A stretch of DNA of 64,000 bases from JAURVT01 sp049059935 (GCF_049059935.1 NZ_JBMGQR010000003.1:86313-150312); one strand, 5' to 3'; positions 41,108 to 50,014 are shown, numbered from the stretch's first letter. Program-made: numbers and translations. The notes: generated from the letters alone by a model not told the origin.

Positions 41108-41923
41108 TCAGACGAGGTGCTCGAGGACGCGGGCGACGGCGTCGTCGTCGTGGTGGCCGATGCGGTGGGTGGCGGCGGCGAGGACGTCGGGATGCGCGTT
41201 GGCCACGGCGAAGGACGTGCCGGCCCACCGCAGCATCGACAGGTCGTTGGGCATGTCGCCGAACGCCCAGACCTGGTCGGCGGTGACGCCGTGCGCCTCG
41301 CACCAGCGGGCGAGCACCGCGGCCTTGGTGACGCCGGGCGCGGTGACCTCGCCCAGGCCGACGGCGCCGGAGTAGGCCACCTCGGCGCGGTCGCCTACCA
41401 CTGAGGCGAGCAGGTCGTGGAACTCCTCGGGCGGCACGTCGTCGGTGCGGGCGAGCAGCTTGCCGACCCGGCCGTGGCGCAGCAGCGTCTCGACCGGTCC
41501 GATCGGCGAGCCCTCGGGCAGACGACGCTGGGCGCCGAACGCCTCCTCGGCTCCCCCGGACGTCGCCTGCTCGACGGCGAACGTCACGCCGGGCACGGCG
41601 TCGCGCAGGTCGCGGGCCAGCTCGAGGACGAGCGCGTCGTCGAGGGTGTGCTCCTCCAGGACGGTGCCGGTGGCGACCTCGTAGACGTAGGCGCCGTTGG
41701 CGCACAGCACCAGGCCGTGGCCGCCCACGGTGCTCGCGACGTTGTCGAGGAACCGCGGCGGGCGCGCCGTCACGAACACGACGGTGACGTCGCCGCCGTC
41801 GAGCGCGGCCAGGACGGCCCGGGTGCGGTCGGACACCGTGGCGTCGGCGCGCAGCAGGGTGCCGTCGAGGTCGCTGGCGACGACGCGCGGCCGCGGCGCC
41901 GACGACAGGTCGGGCTCAGGCAT
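41108..41923 (-). CDS. Cof-type HAD phosphatase
   Basis: A 271-residue HAD-superfamily hydrolase of Cof type IIB. Motif I is VVASDLDGTLLRAD (Asp18 nucleophile, Asp20), motif II VVFVTARPPRF, motif III Lys in GVTKAAVLARWCEAHGV and motif IV VWAFGDMPNDLSMLRWAGTSFAVANAH. The cap between motifs II and III fits sugar phosphate phosphatases; substrate unknown. Its start overlaps the rlmN stop by eight bases, so it belongs to the ATP-grasp/rlmN operon. Confidence 0.9.
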   Translation of the reverse strand: MPEPDLSSAPRPRVVASDLDGTLLRADATVSDRTRAVLAALDGGDVTVVFVTARPPRFLDNVASTVGGHGLVLCANGAYVYEVATGTVLEEHTLDDALVLELARDLRDAVPGVTFAVEQATSGGAEEAFGAQRRLPEGSPIGPVETLLRHGRVGKLLARTDDVPPEEFHDLLASVVGDRAEVAYSGAVGLGEVTAPGVTKAAVLARWCEAHGVTADQVWAFGDMPNDLSMLRWAGTSFAVANAHPDVLAAATHRIGHHDDDAVARVLEHLV

Positions 41924-43076
41924 CGGTGGCGGCGAGCTGGCCGCAGGCGCCGTCGATCTCGGACCCGCGGGTGTCGCGGACGGTGGTGGGCACGCCCTTG
42001 GCCTCGAGGCGGCGGACGAACTCCTCCTCGTCCTCGCGGCGCGACGCCGTCCACTTCGAGCCCGGGGTGGGGTTGAGCGGGATGAGGTTGACGTGCACCC
42101 ACCCCCAGTCGCCGTAGGCGCGGAGCAGGTCGCCGAGCAGGTCGGCGCGCCAGGCCTGGTCGTTGATGTCGCGGATCATCGCGTACTCGATCGACACGCG
42201 ACGCTTGGTGCGGCGGGCGTACTCCCACGCGGCGGCCACGGCCTCGTGCACCTTGAAGCGGGTGTTGATCGGGACGAGCTGGTCGCGCAGCTCGTCGTCG
42301 GGCGCGTGCAGCGACAGGGCGAGCGTGACCGGGATGCCCTCCTCGGTCAGCTGCTCGATCCGGTTCACCAGGCCGACGGTCGACAGCGTGATGCCGCGCG
42401 CCGACATGCCGAGGCCGTCGGGTCCGGGGGCCACCATGCGTCGGATGGCGCCGATGACGGCCTTGTAGTTGGCCATCGGCTCGCCCATGCCCATGAACAC
42501 GACGTTGGAGACGCGGCCCGGTCCGCCGGCGACCTCTCCGCGCGACATCGCGCGGGCGGCGGCGACGACCTGGTCGACGATCTCGCCCGTGGACATGTTG
42601 CGCTGCAGGCCGCCCTGGCCGGTGGCGCAGAACGGGCACGCCATGCCGCAGCCGGCCTGGCTGGAGATGCAGACCGTGGCGCGTCCGGGGTAGCGCATCA
42701 GCACCGACTCGACGAGCGCGCCGTCGAACAGCCGCCACAGCGTCTTGACGGTGGTGCCCTTGTCGGCCTCCATCGTGCGGACGGGGTCGAGCAACCGGGG
42801 CAGGAACGCCTCGACGAGCCGGTCGCGCGAGGCGCCCGGCAGGTCGGTCATCTCGGCGGGGTCGTCCACCAGCCGCGTGTAGTAGTGGCGCGCGAGCTGC
42901 TTGGCCCGGAACGCCGGCTCCCCCAGGTCGGCCGCGACGGCCGTGCGCTCCTCGGCCGACAGGTCGGCGAGGTGGCGGGGCGGCTTCTTGCGCCCGCGCG
43001 GCTGCTCGAACACCAGGGGCAGGACGGGGCCCTGCTCCGGCGAGACGTCGGGGAGGGTGCTGCGGGGATCGGACAT
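41916..43076 (-). CDS. rlmN: Dual-specificity RNA methyltransferase RlmN
   Basis: Radical SAM enzyme that methylates A2503 of 23S rRNA and A37 of some tRNAs. The 386-residue product has the FRAKQLARHYY N-terminal domain, the [4Fe-4S] motif CGMACPFC in SSQAGCGMACPFCATG, VVFMGMGEPMANY, ITLSTVGLV, LALSLHAP, IEYAMIRDIND, NLIPLNPTPGSKW, and the C-terminal Cys in GACGQL used for methyl transfer. Third from the end of the operon that starts with the ATP-grasp fusion, 15 bases after the metallopeptidase. Confidence 0.96.
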   Translation of the reverse strand: MSDPRSTLPDVSPEQGPVLPLVFEQPRGRKKPPRHLADLSAEERTAVAADLGEPAFRAKQLARHYYTRLVDDPAEMTDLPGASRDRLVEAFLPRLLDPVRTMEADKGTTVKTLWRLFDGALVESVLMRYPGRATVCISSQAGCGMACPFCATGQGGLQRNMSTGEIVDQVVAAARAMSRGEVAGGPGRVSNVVFMGMGEPMANYKAVIGAIRRMVAPGPDGLGMSARGITLSTVGLVNRIEQLTEEGIPVTLALSLHAPDDELRDQLVPINTRFKVHEAVAAAWEYARRTKRRVSIEYAMIRDINDQAWRADLLGDLLRAYGDWGWVHVNLIPLNPTPGSKWTASRREDEEEFVRRLEAKGVPTTVRDTRGSEIDGACGQLAATDA

Positions 43077-43091
43077 GATGCACCCAGTGTC

Positions 43092-44078
43092 TCAGGTGCG
43101 GGCGAGCGACCCGTCCTCGACGTGACGGCGGCGGGTGTCGTTGATGACGTCGGCCACCAGCTGCAGCTTGGCCACGACGGGCGGCGCGAGCACGAACGGG
43201 TACAGCGGCTCCTTGCCCATCGACCGGTTGATCTGGTTGAGCGCGATGGACAGCGGGATCCAGATGCCCACCACGACGTCGGAGAACCGCATGGCCTCGA
43301 TGGCGGCGGGCACCGTCAGGCCGAACTCGGCGGCGGTCTGCAGGGAGTCGCGGATGTGGAGCACGTGGGCGAACGTCTCGGCGAAGTCCTCCCAGGGGTG
43401 CATGGTGGCGTACTTGCTGATGTACGACTTCTGCCAGTCGTCGGGCGCGCCGTGCTGGTAGTGGCGGTCGAGGGCGGCCTGGTAGTCGGCGCGCTCGTCG
43501 CCGAACAGCTCTCGGCACCGGTCCTCGAACGACGACCCCTGCACGAGCACCTGCTCGTAGTAGTGGCCGATCTCGTGGCGGAAGTGGCCGAGCATCGTCC
43601 GGTACGGCTCGTCGAGGTCGAGCCGCAGCTGCTCGCGGTGCACGATGTCGCTCTCGGCGAGGTCGAGCGTGATGACGCCGTCGGCGTGCCCGGTGACGAC
43701 GTTCTCCTTGACGCTGGACAGCAGGTCGAACGCGAGCCCCCTGTCACCGACGCGCGGGACGATGGGCAGCCCCAGCTCGTCGAGCTCGAACACGAGCCGT
43801 CGCTTGGACTTCTCGGCCGTCCAGTACTGGTCGAGGCCCTCGACGTCGGCGTCGGAGGGACGGGTGCGCGTCAGACGGCAGGCGAAGCAGAACTTCTCCC
43901 CGTCCTCGGGGATCCAGTTGCACCCGCTCACCCGCAGGTTGTGGCACGGGGCGGACTCGCCGCGGGCCCGCATCTGGCGCGCGTCGCGCACGTAGCCGAC
44001 CCTGCTGTCGCAGTGCACGCACACCGAGTTCTCGAAGTAGAGCGTGTGGCCGCAGACGTCGCAGGCGAAAGATTTCAC
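43092..44078 (-). CDS. Zinc-ribbon putative metallopeptidase (DUF2248-like)
   Basis: A 328-residue soluble protein. Residues 1-70 hold four zinc-binding Cys pairs: C6/C9, C20/C23, C45/C53 and C64/C67 (CDVCG, CVHC, CHNLRVSGC, CFAC). Residues 160-260 hold a zincin-type HEIGH (168-172, in FRHEIGHYYEQVL) followed by a conserved ELFGDERADYQAAL and KYATMHPWEDFAETFAHVLHI, where Glu or His could be a further ligand. The combination matches the predicted zinc-binding metallopeptidase family (COG4307). GTG 44078 overlaps the transglutaminase stop (GTGA). Substrate unknown; probably acts with its two upstream partners. Confidence 0.88.
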   Translation of the reverse strand: MKSFACDVCGHTLYFENSVCVHCDSRVGYVRDARQMRARGESAPCHNLRVSGCNWIPEDGEKFCFACRLTRTRPSDADVEGLDQYWTAEKSKRRLVFELDELGLPIVPRVGDRGLAFDLLSSVKENVVTGHADGVITLDLAESDIVHREQLRLDLDEPYRTMLGHFRHEIGHYYEQVLVQGSSFEDRCRELFGDERADYQAALDRHYQHGAPDDWQKSYISKYATMHPWEDFAETFAHVLHIRDSLQTAAEFGLTVPAAIEAMRFSDVVVGIWIPLSIALNQINRSMGKEPLYPFVLAPPVVAKLQLVADVINDTRRRHVEDGSLART

Positions 44079-45034
44079 GCGTGTAACCCTAGGTGGGCCG
44101 ACGGACCGGTGCCGGACGGCCGGGGGGCCTCGTCGTCCAGCGGAGCGACGTCCACGCCGACGTCGAGGCGCGAACCCCCGCCGTCGCTGAAGATCACGCC
44201 CTTGACCGGCGGGACGTCGCCGTAGTCGCGTCCCCAGCCGACCGTGACGTACCTCTCGTCGGCCCACGCGTCGTTGGTCGGGTCGATCGCGGCCCAGCCG
44301 GTGCCCGGCACCCAGCAGGCTGCCCAGGCGTGGCTGGCGTCGGCGCCGACGACGCGCTTGCGTCCCGGCGGCGGGGTGGTGGCGAGGTAGCCGCTGACGT
44401 AGCGGGCGGCGAGCCCGAGGCCCCTGAGGCCGGCGACGGTCAGGTGGGCGAAGTCCTGGCAGACGCCCGCGCGACGCGCGAGCACGTCGGGCACGCGGCT
44501 CGTGACGGTGGTGGCGGTGGTGTCGTACGCGAAGTCGTCGTGCACTCGGGAGCACAGCTCGGTGAGCGCCTCGCCGACCGGGCGTCCGGGGGTGAACGAC
44601 ACGCGGGCGTAGGCCGTCGCCTCGTCGACGAGCTCGACGCGGGGCGAGCCCAGCACGAGGTCGCGGGCCCGCCACGCGTCGTCGACGTCCGGACGGTCGG
44701 CCGGTCGGCACCGCTCCCACGGCTGCGCGAGCGCGGCGGCGTCGTGCTGCTGCGCCCGGACGTCGACGACGCTCGTGGCCGCCACCTCCAGACGGGTGTG
44801 CGGCTCGGTCAGGTGGAAGAACGCGCGGGTGTTGCCGTAGTAGTCGGGCGCCGACGACGCGTCCTGCGGCTCGGGGTCGACGACGAACGCGTGCTCGTGG
44901 CAGGTCTGCCAGTCCAGGTCGCGCGGACGGACGTGCGCCAGGCCGTAGCTGTCGGTGACCGGCGAGTCGTACTCGTACGTGGTGCGGTGGTGCACCCGGT
45001 AGGTGCGACGGCCCGGTGGCGGCGGGCCGCTCAC
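44075..45034 (-). CDS. Transglutaminase-like cysteine protease
   Basis: A 319-residue cytoplasmic-looking protein with the bacterial transglutaminase-like N-terminal domain (YRVHHRTTYEYDSPVTDSYGLAHVRPRD) and a transglutaminase core: Cys in RRAGVCQDFAHLTVAGLRGLGLAARYVSGYL, His in GADASHAWAACWVPGTGW, and Asp in AIDPTND. The triad is intact. Such proteins may act as proteases or amide-forming enzymes. GTG 45034 overlaps the ATP-grasp stop (GTGA) and the gene overlaps the metallopeptidase downstream, so the three are co-translated. Confidence 0.92.
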   Translation of the reverse strand: MSGPPPPGRRTYRVHHRTTYEYDSPVTDSYGLAHVRPRDLDWQTCHEHAFVVDPEPQDASSAPDYYGNTRAFFHLTEPHTRLEVAATSVVDVRAQQHDAAALAQPWERCRPADRPDVDDAWRARDLVLGSPRVELVDEATAYARVSFTPGRPVGEALTELCSRVHDDFAYDTTATTVTSRVPDVLARRAGVCQDFAHLTVAGLRGLGLAARYVSGYLATTPPPGRKRVVGADASHAWAACWVPGTGWAAIDPTNDAWADERYVTVGWGRDYGDVPPVKGVIFSDGGGSRLDVGVDVAPLDDEAPRPSGTGPSAHLGLHA

Positions 45035-47571
45035 GCGCGGTCCCGTCCGTCGGTGGCGCGCATCTCGCCGTACGAGCGCGGGACCTGCTGGGTCGAGAAG
45101 TGGTGCGCGGCGACGGCGTCGGCGAGGTCGTCCAGACGGCTGCCGAGCACGCCGAGGAACTGGTCGAGGTCGGCGCGCCCGTGCGCACCCCGCCGGGCCA
45201 GCCGGACGAGGTCGGCGCGCTCGAGCTCGTCGACGACGCCGTCGAGCACCCGTGCCGGACGCGAGCCGCCCGTCGCCCCGGGGACCGCCGACAGCGACGC
45301 CCCGACGCGTGCGAGCGAGAACGCGACGGAGCGGGGGTTCTCGCGGTCGAGCACGAGCAGGTCGAGCACGGCCGCCACCGAGGCCGTCCCCCGGTAGCGC
45401 CGGCGGTAGGTGAGGATGCTCTCGGTCGCGGCGAGGACCGCCCCCACGACGGTGCGCTCGGCACCGGCACCGGGCTCGACCAGGGTCGCCCTCAGCAGCG
45501 CGACGAGCTGCCGCGCCCGCTCGACTCCGCGACCGACGTCGAGCAGGTGCCAGCCGGCGTCGCGCACCATGTTCTCGCCGGTGACGCCCGCGAGCGCGAG
45601 CAGCCCGGCGAGGCACTGCGACGCCTCGCGCGCGAGCACCCCGACCGATCCGCGACGGTCGGCGCGGGCCGTCGCGAGCGCGCGGTCGACGCCGCCGAGC
45701 ACGAGCCACACGTCGGACGAGAGCTGGTCGCGGACGCCCTGGGCGGCGTGCTGGAGGCCCGACACGGCGTGCGCGACGGTGCCGGGCAGCGCCGCGTCCA
45801 CGAGCAGCGCCCGCACCTCGCGTCGCACGTCGGCGTCGCGCTCGAGCAGGCCCGGGTAGGTGGTGCTCACGTGCGTCAGGGCTGCGAGCAGCGTGCGCAG
45901 CGCCGCGGACGAGGCGCGGTCACCGTCGCGGGCGCGGACGTCCTCGGCCACCGCGTGAGTGGCGAGCAGCAGGCGGAGCAGGTCCTCGGCGCGCTCGGCG
46001 TAGCGGCCCGCCCAGAACATGTCCTCGAGCAGGCGCGGCACCATCGCCGCGGGTGCGGCCACCGGGTACGCGGTGCCCTCGTCGCCGCCCGCGGGCTCGG
46101 TCGCCTGGCCGTGCTCGCCAAGCACCCAGACGTCCTTGCTGGCCGAGCCGTGCGGGTCGTCGGGCTCCCCCACCCGTCCCAGGGCGCCGAGCATCGGTGC
46201 GTACCCCCGGCCCTGCGCGACGACGAACGTGCGCAGCGAGAAGGCGCCGGGCACCAGCGCGTCGCCCCGCACCCCCGGCGCCTGGGACAGGTCGGCGGCC
46301 TCCTGGCCGACGAACGCGTGCGGCTCCGCGCGCAGCCGGCGCACGAGGTCGTCGCGCGCGGCGGCGTCCAGCAGGGACGGTGCCGTGCCCGCGCCGTCGG
46401 CCCGGCTGATCGGCCGCACCCACAGGTCGTCGAGGTGGGCGAGCACGTGCGACAGACCCGACGGGTCGCCGCACCACCACGTCGGCACCGAGGGCAGGCG
46501 CAGCTCCTCACCGAGCACGTCGCTGCAGACGCTGGGCAGGAAGGGCAGCAGGCCGGGATTCTCGAGCACCCCGCTGCCGAGCCCGTTGACCACCACGACG
46601 GTGCCGCGACGCGCGGCCTCGGTCAGGCCGGGCACGCCGAGGCGCGAGTCGGCGCGCATCTCGAGCGGGTCGGACCACGCGGTGTCGACCCGGCGGACGA
46701 GCACGTCGACGCGCTCCAGGCCGCCGAGCACACGCATCCAGACCGCGCCCTCGCGGACGACGAGGTCGCCGCCCTCCACGAGCGGGAACCCCAGCGTCGA
46801 GGCCAGGAAGGCCTGGTCGAAGGAGGTCTCGGAGTCCGGGCCGGGACTCATCACGACGACGCGTGCACCGTCCGGGCCGTCCGGCGCCGCGGCGAGCAGG
46901 GCGGCGCGCATGGCCGAGAACCACGGGCCGAGGCGCTGCAGGCCGGCCTCGCGGAACAGCTCGGGCATCGCGCGGGCGACGATGCGGCGGTTCTCCAGCG
47001 CGTACCCGGCGCCCGACGGCGCCTGCGTGCGGTCGGCGAGCACCTGCCACGAGCCGTCTGGCGCGCGTCCGAGGTCGGTGGCCGCGAGCACCAGCCGACG
47101 GGCGACGGCGGGCGGCCCCACCGCGGCGCGCACGAACTCGCGGTGGCCGAGCACGAGCTCGGGCGGCAGCACGCCGCGCGACAGGAGCCGCTGCGCGCCG
47201 TAGAGGTCCTCGAGCACCGCCTCGAGCAGCTCGGCCCGCTGCACCAGCCCCACCTCGAGCGCGGCCCACTCGGACTGGCCCAGCACGACGGGCAGCGGGT
47301 CGAGCCGCCAGCGCTCGGCGGTCGGGGGCGCGTCGGTGCCGGACGGCCGGTGGTAGGTGACGCCGTCGTCCTGCACGTGGCCGTCGACGTCCGACCGCAG
47401 GCGGGCCAGGTCGGCGGCGTCGAGGGTGGCCAGACGCGGGGCCAGCCCGCGCCACGCGGGCCGCACGCTCCCGTCGGGGGCCACCAGCTCGTCGTACGCG
47501 GCGGGCGCGGCACCGCCGTCCCCCAGCGCCGGCTGCGCCGCCGACGCGAGGTAGTCGCCCACGGCGGTCAT
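45031..47571 (-). CDS. Circularly permuted ATP-grasp / alpha-E fusion protein
   Basis: An 846-residue fusion. Residues about 1-480 are a circularly permuted type 2 ATP-grasp domain (VLEDLYGAQRLLSRGVLPPELVL, DRTQAPSGAGYALENRRIV, VVVMSPGPDSETSFDQAFLA, VVVNGLGSGVLENPGLLPFLP) and residues about 520-840 an all-helical alpha-E domain (LLEDMFWAGRYAERAEDLLRLL, then TYRRRYRGTASVAAVLDLLVLDRENPRSVAF). In many bacteria these are two genes. Predicted to be an amidoligase making peptide bonds; product unknown. ATG 47571 lies six bases after TAGGCT, so it is the leaderless first gene of a five-gene operon. Confidence 0.93.
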   Translation of the reverse strand: MTAVGDYLASAAQPALGDGGAAPAAYDELVAPDGSVRPAWRGLAPRLATLDAADLARLRSDVDGHVQDDGVTYHRPSGTDAPPTAERWRLDPLPVVLGQSEWAALEVGLVQRAELLEAVLEDLYGAQRLLSRGVLPPELVLGHREFVRAAVGPPAVARRLVLAATDLGRAPDGSWQVLADRTQAPSGAGYALENRRIVARAMPELFREAGLQRLGPWFSAMRAALLAAAPDGPDGARVVVMSPGPDSETSFDQAFLASTLGFPLVEGGDLVVREGAVWMRVLGGLERVDVLVRRVDTAWSDPLEMRADSRLGVPGLTEAARRGTVVVVNGLGSGVLENPGLLPFLPSVCSDVLGEELRLPSVPTWWCGDPSGLSHVLAHLDDLWVRPISRADGAGTAPSLLDAAARDDLVRRLRAEPHAFVGQEAADLSQAPGVRGDALVPGAFSLRTFVVAQGRGYAPMLGALGRVGEPDDPHGSASKDVWVLGEHGQATEPAGGDEGTAYPVAAPAAMVPRLLEDMFWAGRYAERAEDLLRLLLATHAVAEDVRARDGDRASSAALRTLLAALTHVSTTYPGLLERDADVRREVRALLVDAALPGTVAHAVSGLQHAAQGVRDQLSSDVWLVLGGVDRALATARADRRGSVGVLAREASQCLAGLLALAGVTGENMVRDAGWHLLDVGRGVERARQLVALLRATLVEPGAGAERTVVGAVLAATESILTYRRRYRGTASVAAVLDLLVLDRENPRSVAFSLARVGASLSAVPGATGGSRPARVLDGVVDELERADLVRLARRGAHGRADLDQFLGVLGSRLDDLADAVAAHHFSTQQVPRSYGEMRATDGRDRA

Positions 47572-47577
47572 CCCCGC

Positions 47578-47583
47578 AGCCTA
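47578..47583 (-). promoter_or_regulatory. -10 box for leaderless ATP-grasp operon
   Basis: TAGGCT on the minus strand ends six bases (GCGGGG) before ATG 47571. No ribosome binding site. Confidence 0.6.
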
Positions 47584-47623
47584 GGGCCTGCCTCCCCCAT
47601 CTGGTGCAGGTCCCGCCCATGAC

Positions 47624-47710
47624 GGATTCCCAGGTATACCTGGGAATCTTCGCCTGGCACGGAGAATTCTCCGGGTACCGGGACAGAACCCCAGGTATAC
47701 CTGGGAAACC
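47624..47710. repeat. Palindromic element, copy 2 (87 bases)
   Basis: Same design as 36424-36509: left end GGATTCCCAGGT, two-base centre, ACCTGG; 16 bases later a central CGGAGAATTCTCCG palindrome; right arm CCAGGT, two bases, ACCTGGGAAACC. From the left end to the centre the spacing is identical in both copies. It abuts the cdsA stop (47712) on its downstream side. Confidence 0.88.
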
Positions 47711-47711
47711 G

Positions 47712-48590
47712 TCACGCGGTGACGGGGACCAGGAGGGTGAGGACGAGCCAGGCGACGGGGGCGACGGCGAGCAGGGAGTCCAGGCGGTCCATGATGCCGC
47801 CGTGGCCGGGCAGCAGGTCGCCCATGTCCTTGATGCCGAGGTCGCGCTTGATCAGCGACTCGCACAGGTCGCCGAGCGTCGCGAGCACCACCGAGGCGAT
47901 GCCCAGGACGACGCCGACCCACCAGTGCCCGTCGAGGAAGAGCACGACGGTGAGGACGCCGACGACGATCCCGGTGAGCATCGAGCCGCCGAAGCCCTCC
48001 CACGACTTCTTGGGGCTGATCGTGGGCGCCATCGGGTGCTTGCCGAGCGTGGCGCCGGCGGCGTACCCGCCGATGTCGGACGCGATCGTGCACAGGATGA
48101 ACGTGACGACGCGCATCGCGCCGTCGTCGGCGGCAAGCATCAGGACGATGAACGAGCCCAGCACCGGCACGTAGGCCACGACGAACGTCGCGGCGGTGAC
48201 GTCGCGCACGAAGCCGTCGGCGCCCTGGGTCAGGCGGAACAGCATCGTCACCAGCACGGTGAGCGCGAACGCGATCGCCACCGCGTCGGTGTCCCACACG
48301 TACGCGAACGCCAGGATCGCGATGCCGCCGGCGAGCACCGGCGGCAGCGGCAGGCGGGTGCCGTTGGTCGACAGCGCCCGTCCCAGCTCGATCATCGCGA
48401 TCGTGCCGGCGACGAGCACCACGGCCACGAAGCCGACCTTGGCGAACACCAGGGACAGCACGATGACGACGCCGAGACCCACGCCCACCGCGATGGCGGC
48501 GGGGAGGTCGCGTCCGGCGCGGCTCTTCTTCTCGGGCGGGGTGGCGTCCGGGCTCAGCGGCTCGGGCTCACCTGCGGGAGTCGTGGGCAC
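47712..48590 (-). CDS. cdsA: Phosphatidate cytidylyltransferase CdsA
   Basis: Integral membrane enzyme making CDP-diacylglycerol from phosphatidic acid and CTP. The 292-residue protein has a hydrophilic, charged N terminus (1-27), about eight membrane segments, and the CDS signature in GDLCESLIKRDLGIKDMGDLLPGHGGIMDRLDSLL near the C terminus, including catalytic Asp and Lys residues. GTG 48590 lies one base after the frr stop, the usual pyrH-frr-cdsA order. The palindromic element follows its stop. Confidence 0.95.
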   Translation of the reverse strand: MPTTPAGEPEPLSPDATPPEKKSRAGRDLPAAIAVGVGLGVVIVLSLVFAKVGFVAVVLVAGTIAMIELGRALSTNGTRLPLPPVLAGGIAILAFAYVWDTDAVAIAFALTVLVTMLFRLTQGADGFVRDVTAATFVVAYVPVLGSFIVLMLAADDGAMRVVTFILCTIASDIGGYAAGATLGKHPMAPTISPKKSWEGFGGSMLTGIVVGVLTVVLFLDGHWWVGVVLGIASVVLATLGDLCESLIKRDLGIKDMGDLLPGHGGIMDRLDSLLAVAPVAWLVLTLLVPVTA

Positions 48591-48591
48591 G

Positions 48592-49149
48592 TCAGACCTC
48601 GAGCAGCTCGGCTTCCTTGCCCTTCAGCACCTCGTCGACCTCGTCGACGTGCTTCTTGGTCATCGCGTCCAGGCGCTTCTCGGCGCCGGTGTTGTCGTCC
48701 TGGCCGATGTCGCCGTCCTTCTCGGCCTTGTCGAGCGCCTGCTTCGCGCTGCGACGGATGCTGCGGACGGCCACGCGGCCCTCCTCGGCCTTGGTGCGCG
48801 CGAGCTTGACGTACTCCTTGCGGCGGTCCTGCGTCAGCTCGGGCAGCGACACGCGCAGCACCTTGCCGTCGTCGGTGGGGTTCACGCCGAGGTCGGAGTC
48901 GCGGATGGCCTTCTCGATGGCCGGCTTGGCACCCGCGTCGTAGGGGTTGATGACGATCATCCGCGGCTCGGGCACGGTGAAGCCCGCCAGCTGGTTGATC
49001 GGCGTCGGGGTGCCGTAGTACTCGGCGGTGATCTTGGCGAACATCGCCGGGTGGGCGCGGCCGGTGCGGATCGCGGCGAACTCCTCGCGGGTGTGCTCCA
49101 CCGCCTTGGTCATCTTGGTGTCGGCGTCGCGAAGGGTCTCGTCGATCAC
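48592..49149 (-). CDS. frr: Ribosome recycling factor
   Basis: Splits post-termination ribosomes with EF-G. The 185-residue product is full length with KAVEHTREEFAAIRTGRAHPAMF, YYGTPTPINQLAGFTVPEPRMIVINPYD, IRDSDLGVNPTDDGKVLRVSLPELTQDRRKEYVKLA and a C-terminal helix pair. GTG 49149 gives the family N terminus VIDETLRDADTKM. It lies between pyrH and cdsA. Confidence 0.97.
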   Translation of the reverse strand: MIDETLRDADTKMTKAVEHTREEFAAIRTGRAHPAMFAKITAEYYGTPTPINQLAGFTVPEPRMIVINPYDAGAKPAIEKAIRDSDLGVNPTDDGKVLRVSLPELTQDRRKEYVKLARTKAEEGRVAVRSIRRSAKQALDKAEKDGDIGQDDNTGAEKRLDAMTKKHVDEVDEVLKGKEAELLEV

Positions 49150-49188
49150 GGTGCTCTCCTGTCGTCCTGTGTGCGGTGGTCGTCGCCG

Positions 49189-49953
49189 TCAGCCGGCGTG
49201 GACCAGCGTGCCGATCTTCTCACCCTTGAGGGCGCGGGCGATGTTGACGGGTCCGTCCATCCCGAAGACGCGCATGGGCATCCCGTTGGCCTGGCACAGC
49301 GCGAACGAGGTCTGGTCGGCGACCTGCAGTCCCGCCGCCAGCACCTCGTTGTAGGTGATCTCGTCGATGCGCACCGCGTCGGGGTCGACGCGGGGGTCGG
49401 CGGTGTAGACGCCGTCGACGCCGTTCTTGCCCATCAGAACGACGTCGCAGCGGATCTCGAGCGCGCGCTGCGCGGCGACGGTGTCGGTGGAGAAGTACGG
49501 CATGCCGGCGCCGGCGCCGAAGATCACGACGCGGCCCTTCTCCAGGTGACGGATCGCGCGGCGCGGGATGTACGGCTCGGCGACCTGGCCCATGGTGATG
49601 GCCGACTGCACGCGCGTCTCGACGCCGTGCTTCTCGATGAAGTCCTCGAGGGCGATCGAGTTCATCACGGTGCCGAGCATGCCCATGTAGTCGGCACGAC
49701 GGCGCTCCATGCCGCGCTGCGACAGCTCGGCGCCGCGGAAGAAGTTGCCGCCGCCGACGACGACCGCGACCTGCACGCCCTCGCGGGCGGCCTCGGCGAT
49801 CTGGCCGGCGACGCCGTTGACGACGTCGGGGTCGACCCCGACCTCTCCCCCGCCGAAGACCTCACCGGAGAGCTTGAGGAGCACCCGTCGCGCGGTGCGC
49901 TCCGAACCGGAGGAGGCCGGCCCGTCGACGTCGTCTCGCTGGTCGTCGTCCAC
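49189..49953 (-). CDS. pyrH: UMP kinase PyrH
   Basis: Hexameric amino-acid-kinase-fold enzyme that phosphorylates UMP. The 254-residue product has RVLLKLSGEVFGGGE, VVVGGGNFFRGAEL, DYMGMLGTVMNSIAL, FGAGAGMPYFSTDTVAAQRALEI and VLMGKNGVDGVYTADPR. The N-terminal 20 residues (acidic and Ser-rich) precede the fold and are variable in the family. GTG 49953 follows GGAGG. Located 61 bases after tsf and 39 before frr. Confidence 0.97.
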   Translation of the reverse strand: MDDDQRDDVDGPASSGSERTARRVLLKLSGEVFGGGEVGVDPDVVNGVAGQIAEAAREGVQVAVVVGGGNFFRGAELSQRGMERRRADYMGMLGTVMNSIALEDFIEKHGVETRVQSAITMGQVAEPYIPRRAIRHLEKGRVVIFGAGAGMPYFSTDTVAAQRALEIRCDVVLMGKNGVDGVYTADPRVDPDAVRIDEITYNEVLAAGLQVADQTSFALCQANGMPMRVFGMDGPVNIARALKGEKIGTLVHAG

Positions 49954-50014
49954 GGTGCCGGCCTCCGTCAGGTTCGTCGGTGCTTGGTGCGCTGTGCGGT
50001 GCTGCTGGGGTGCG

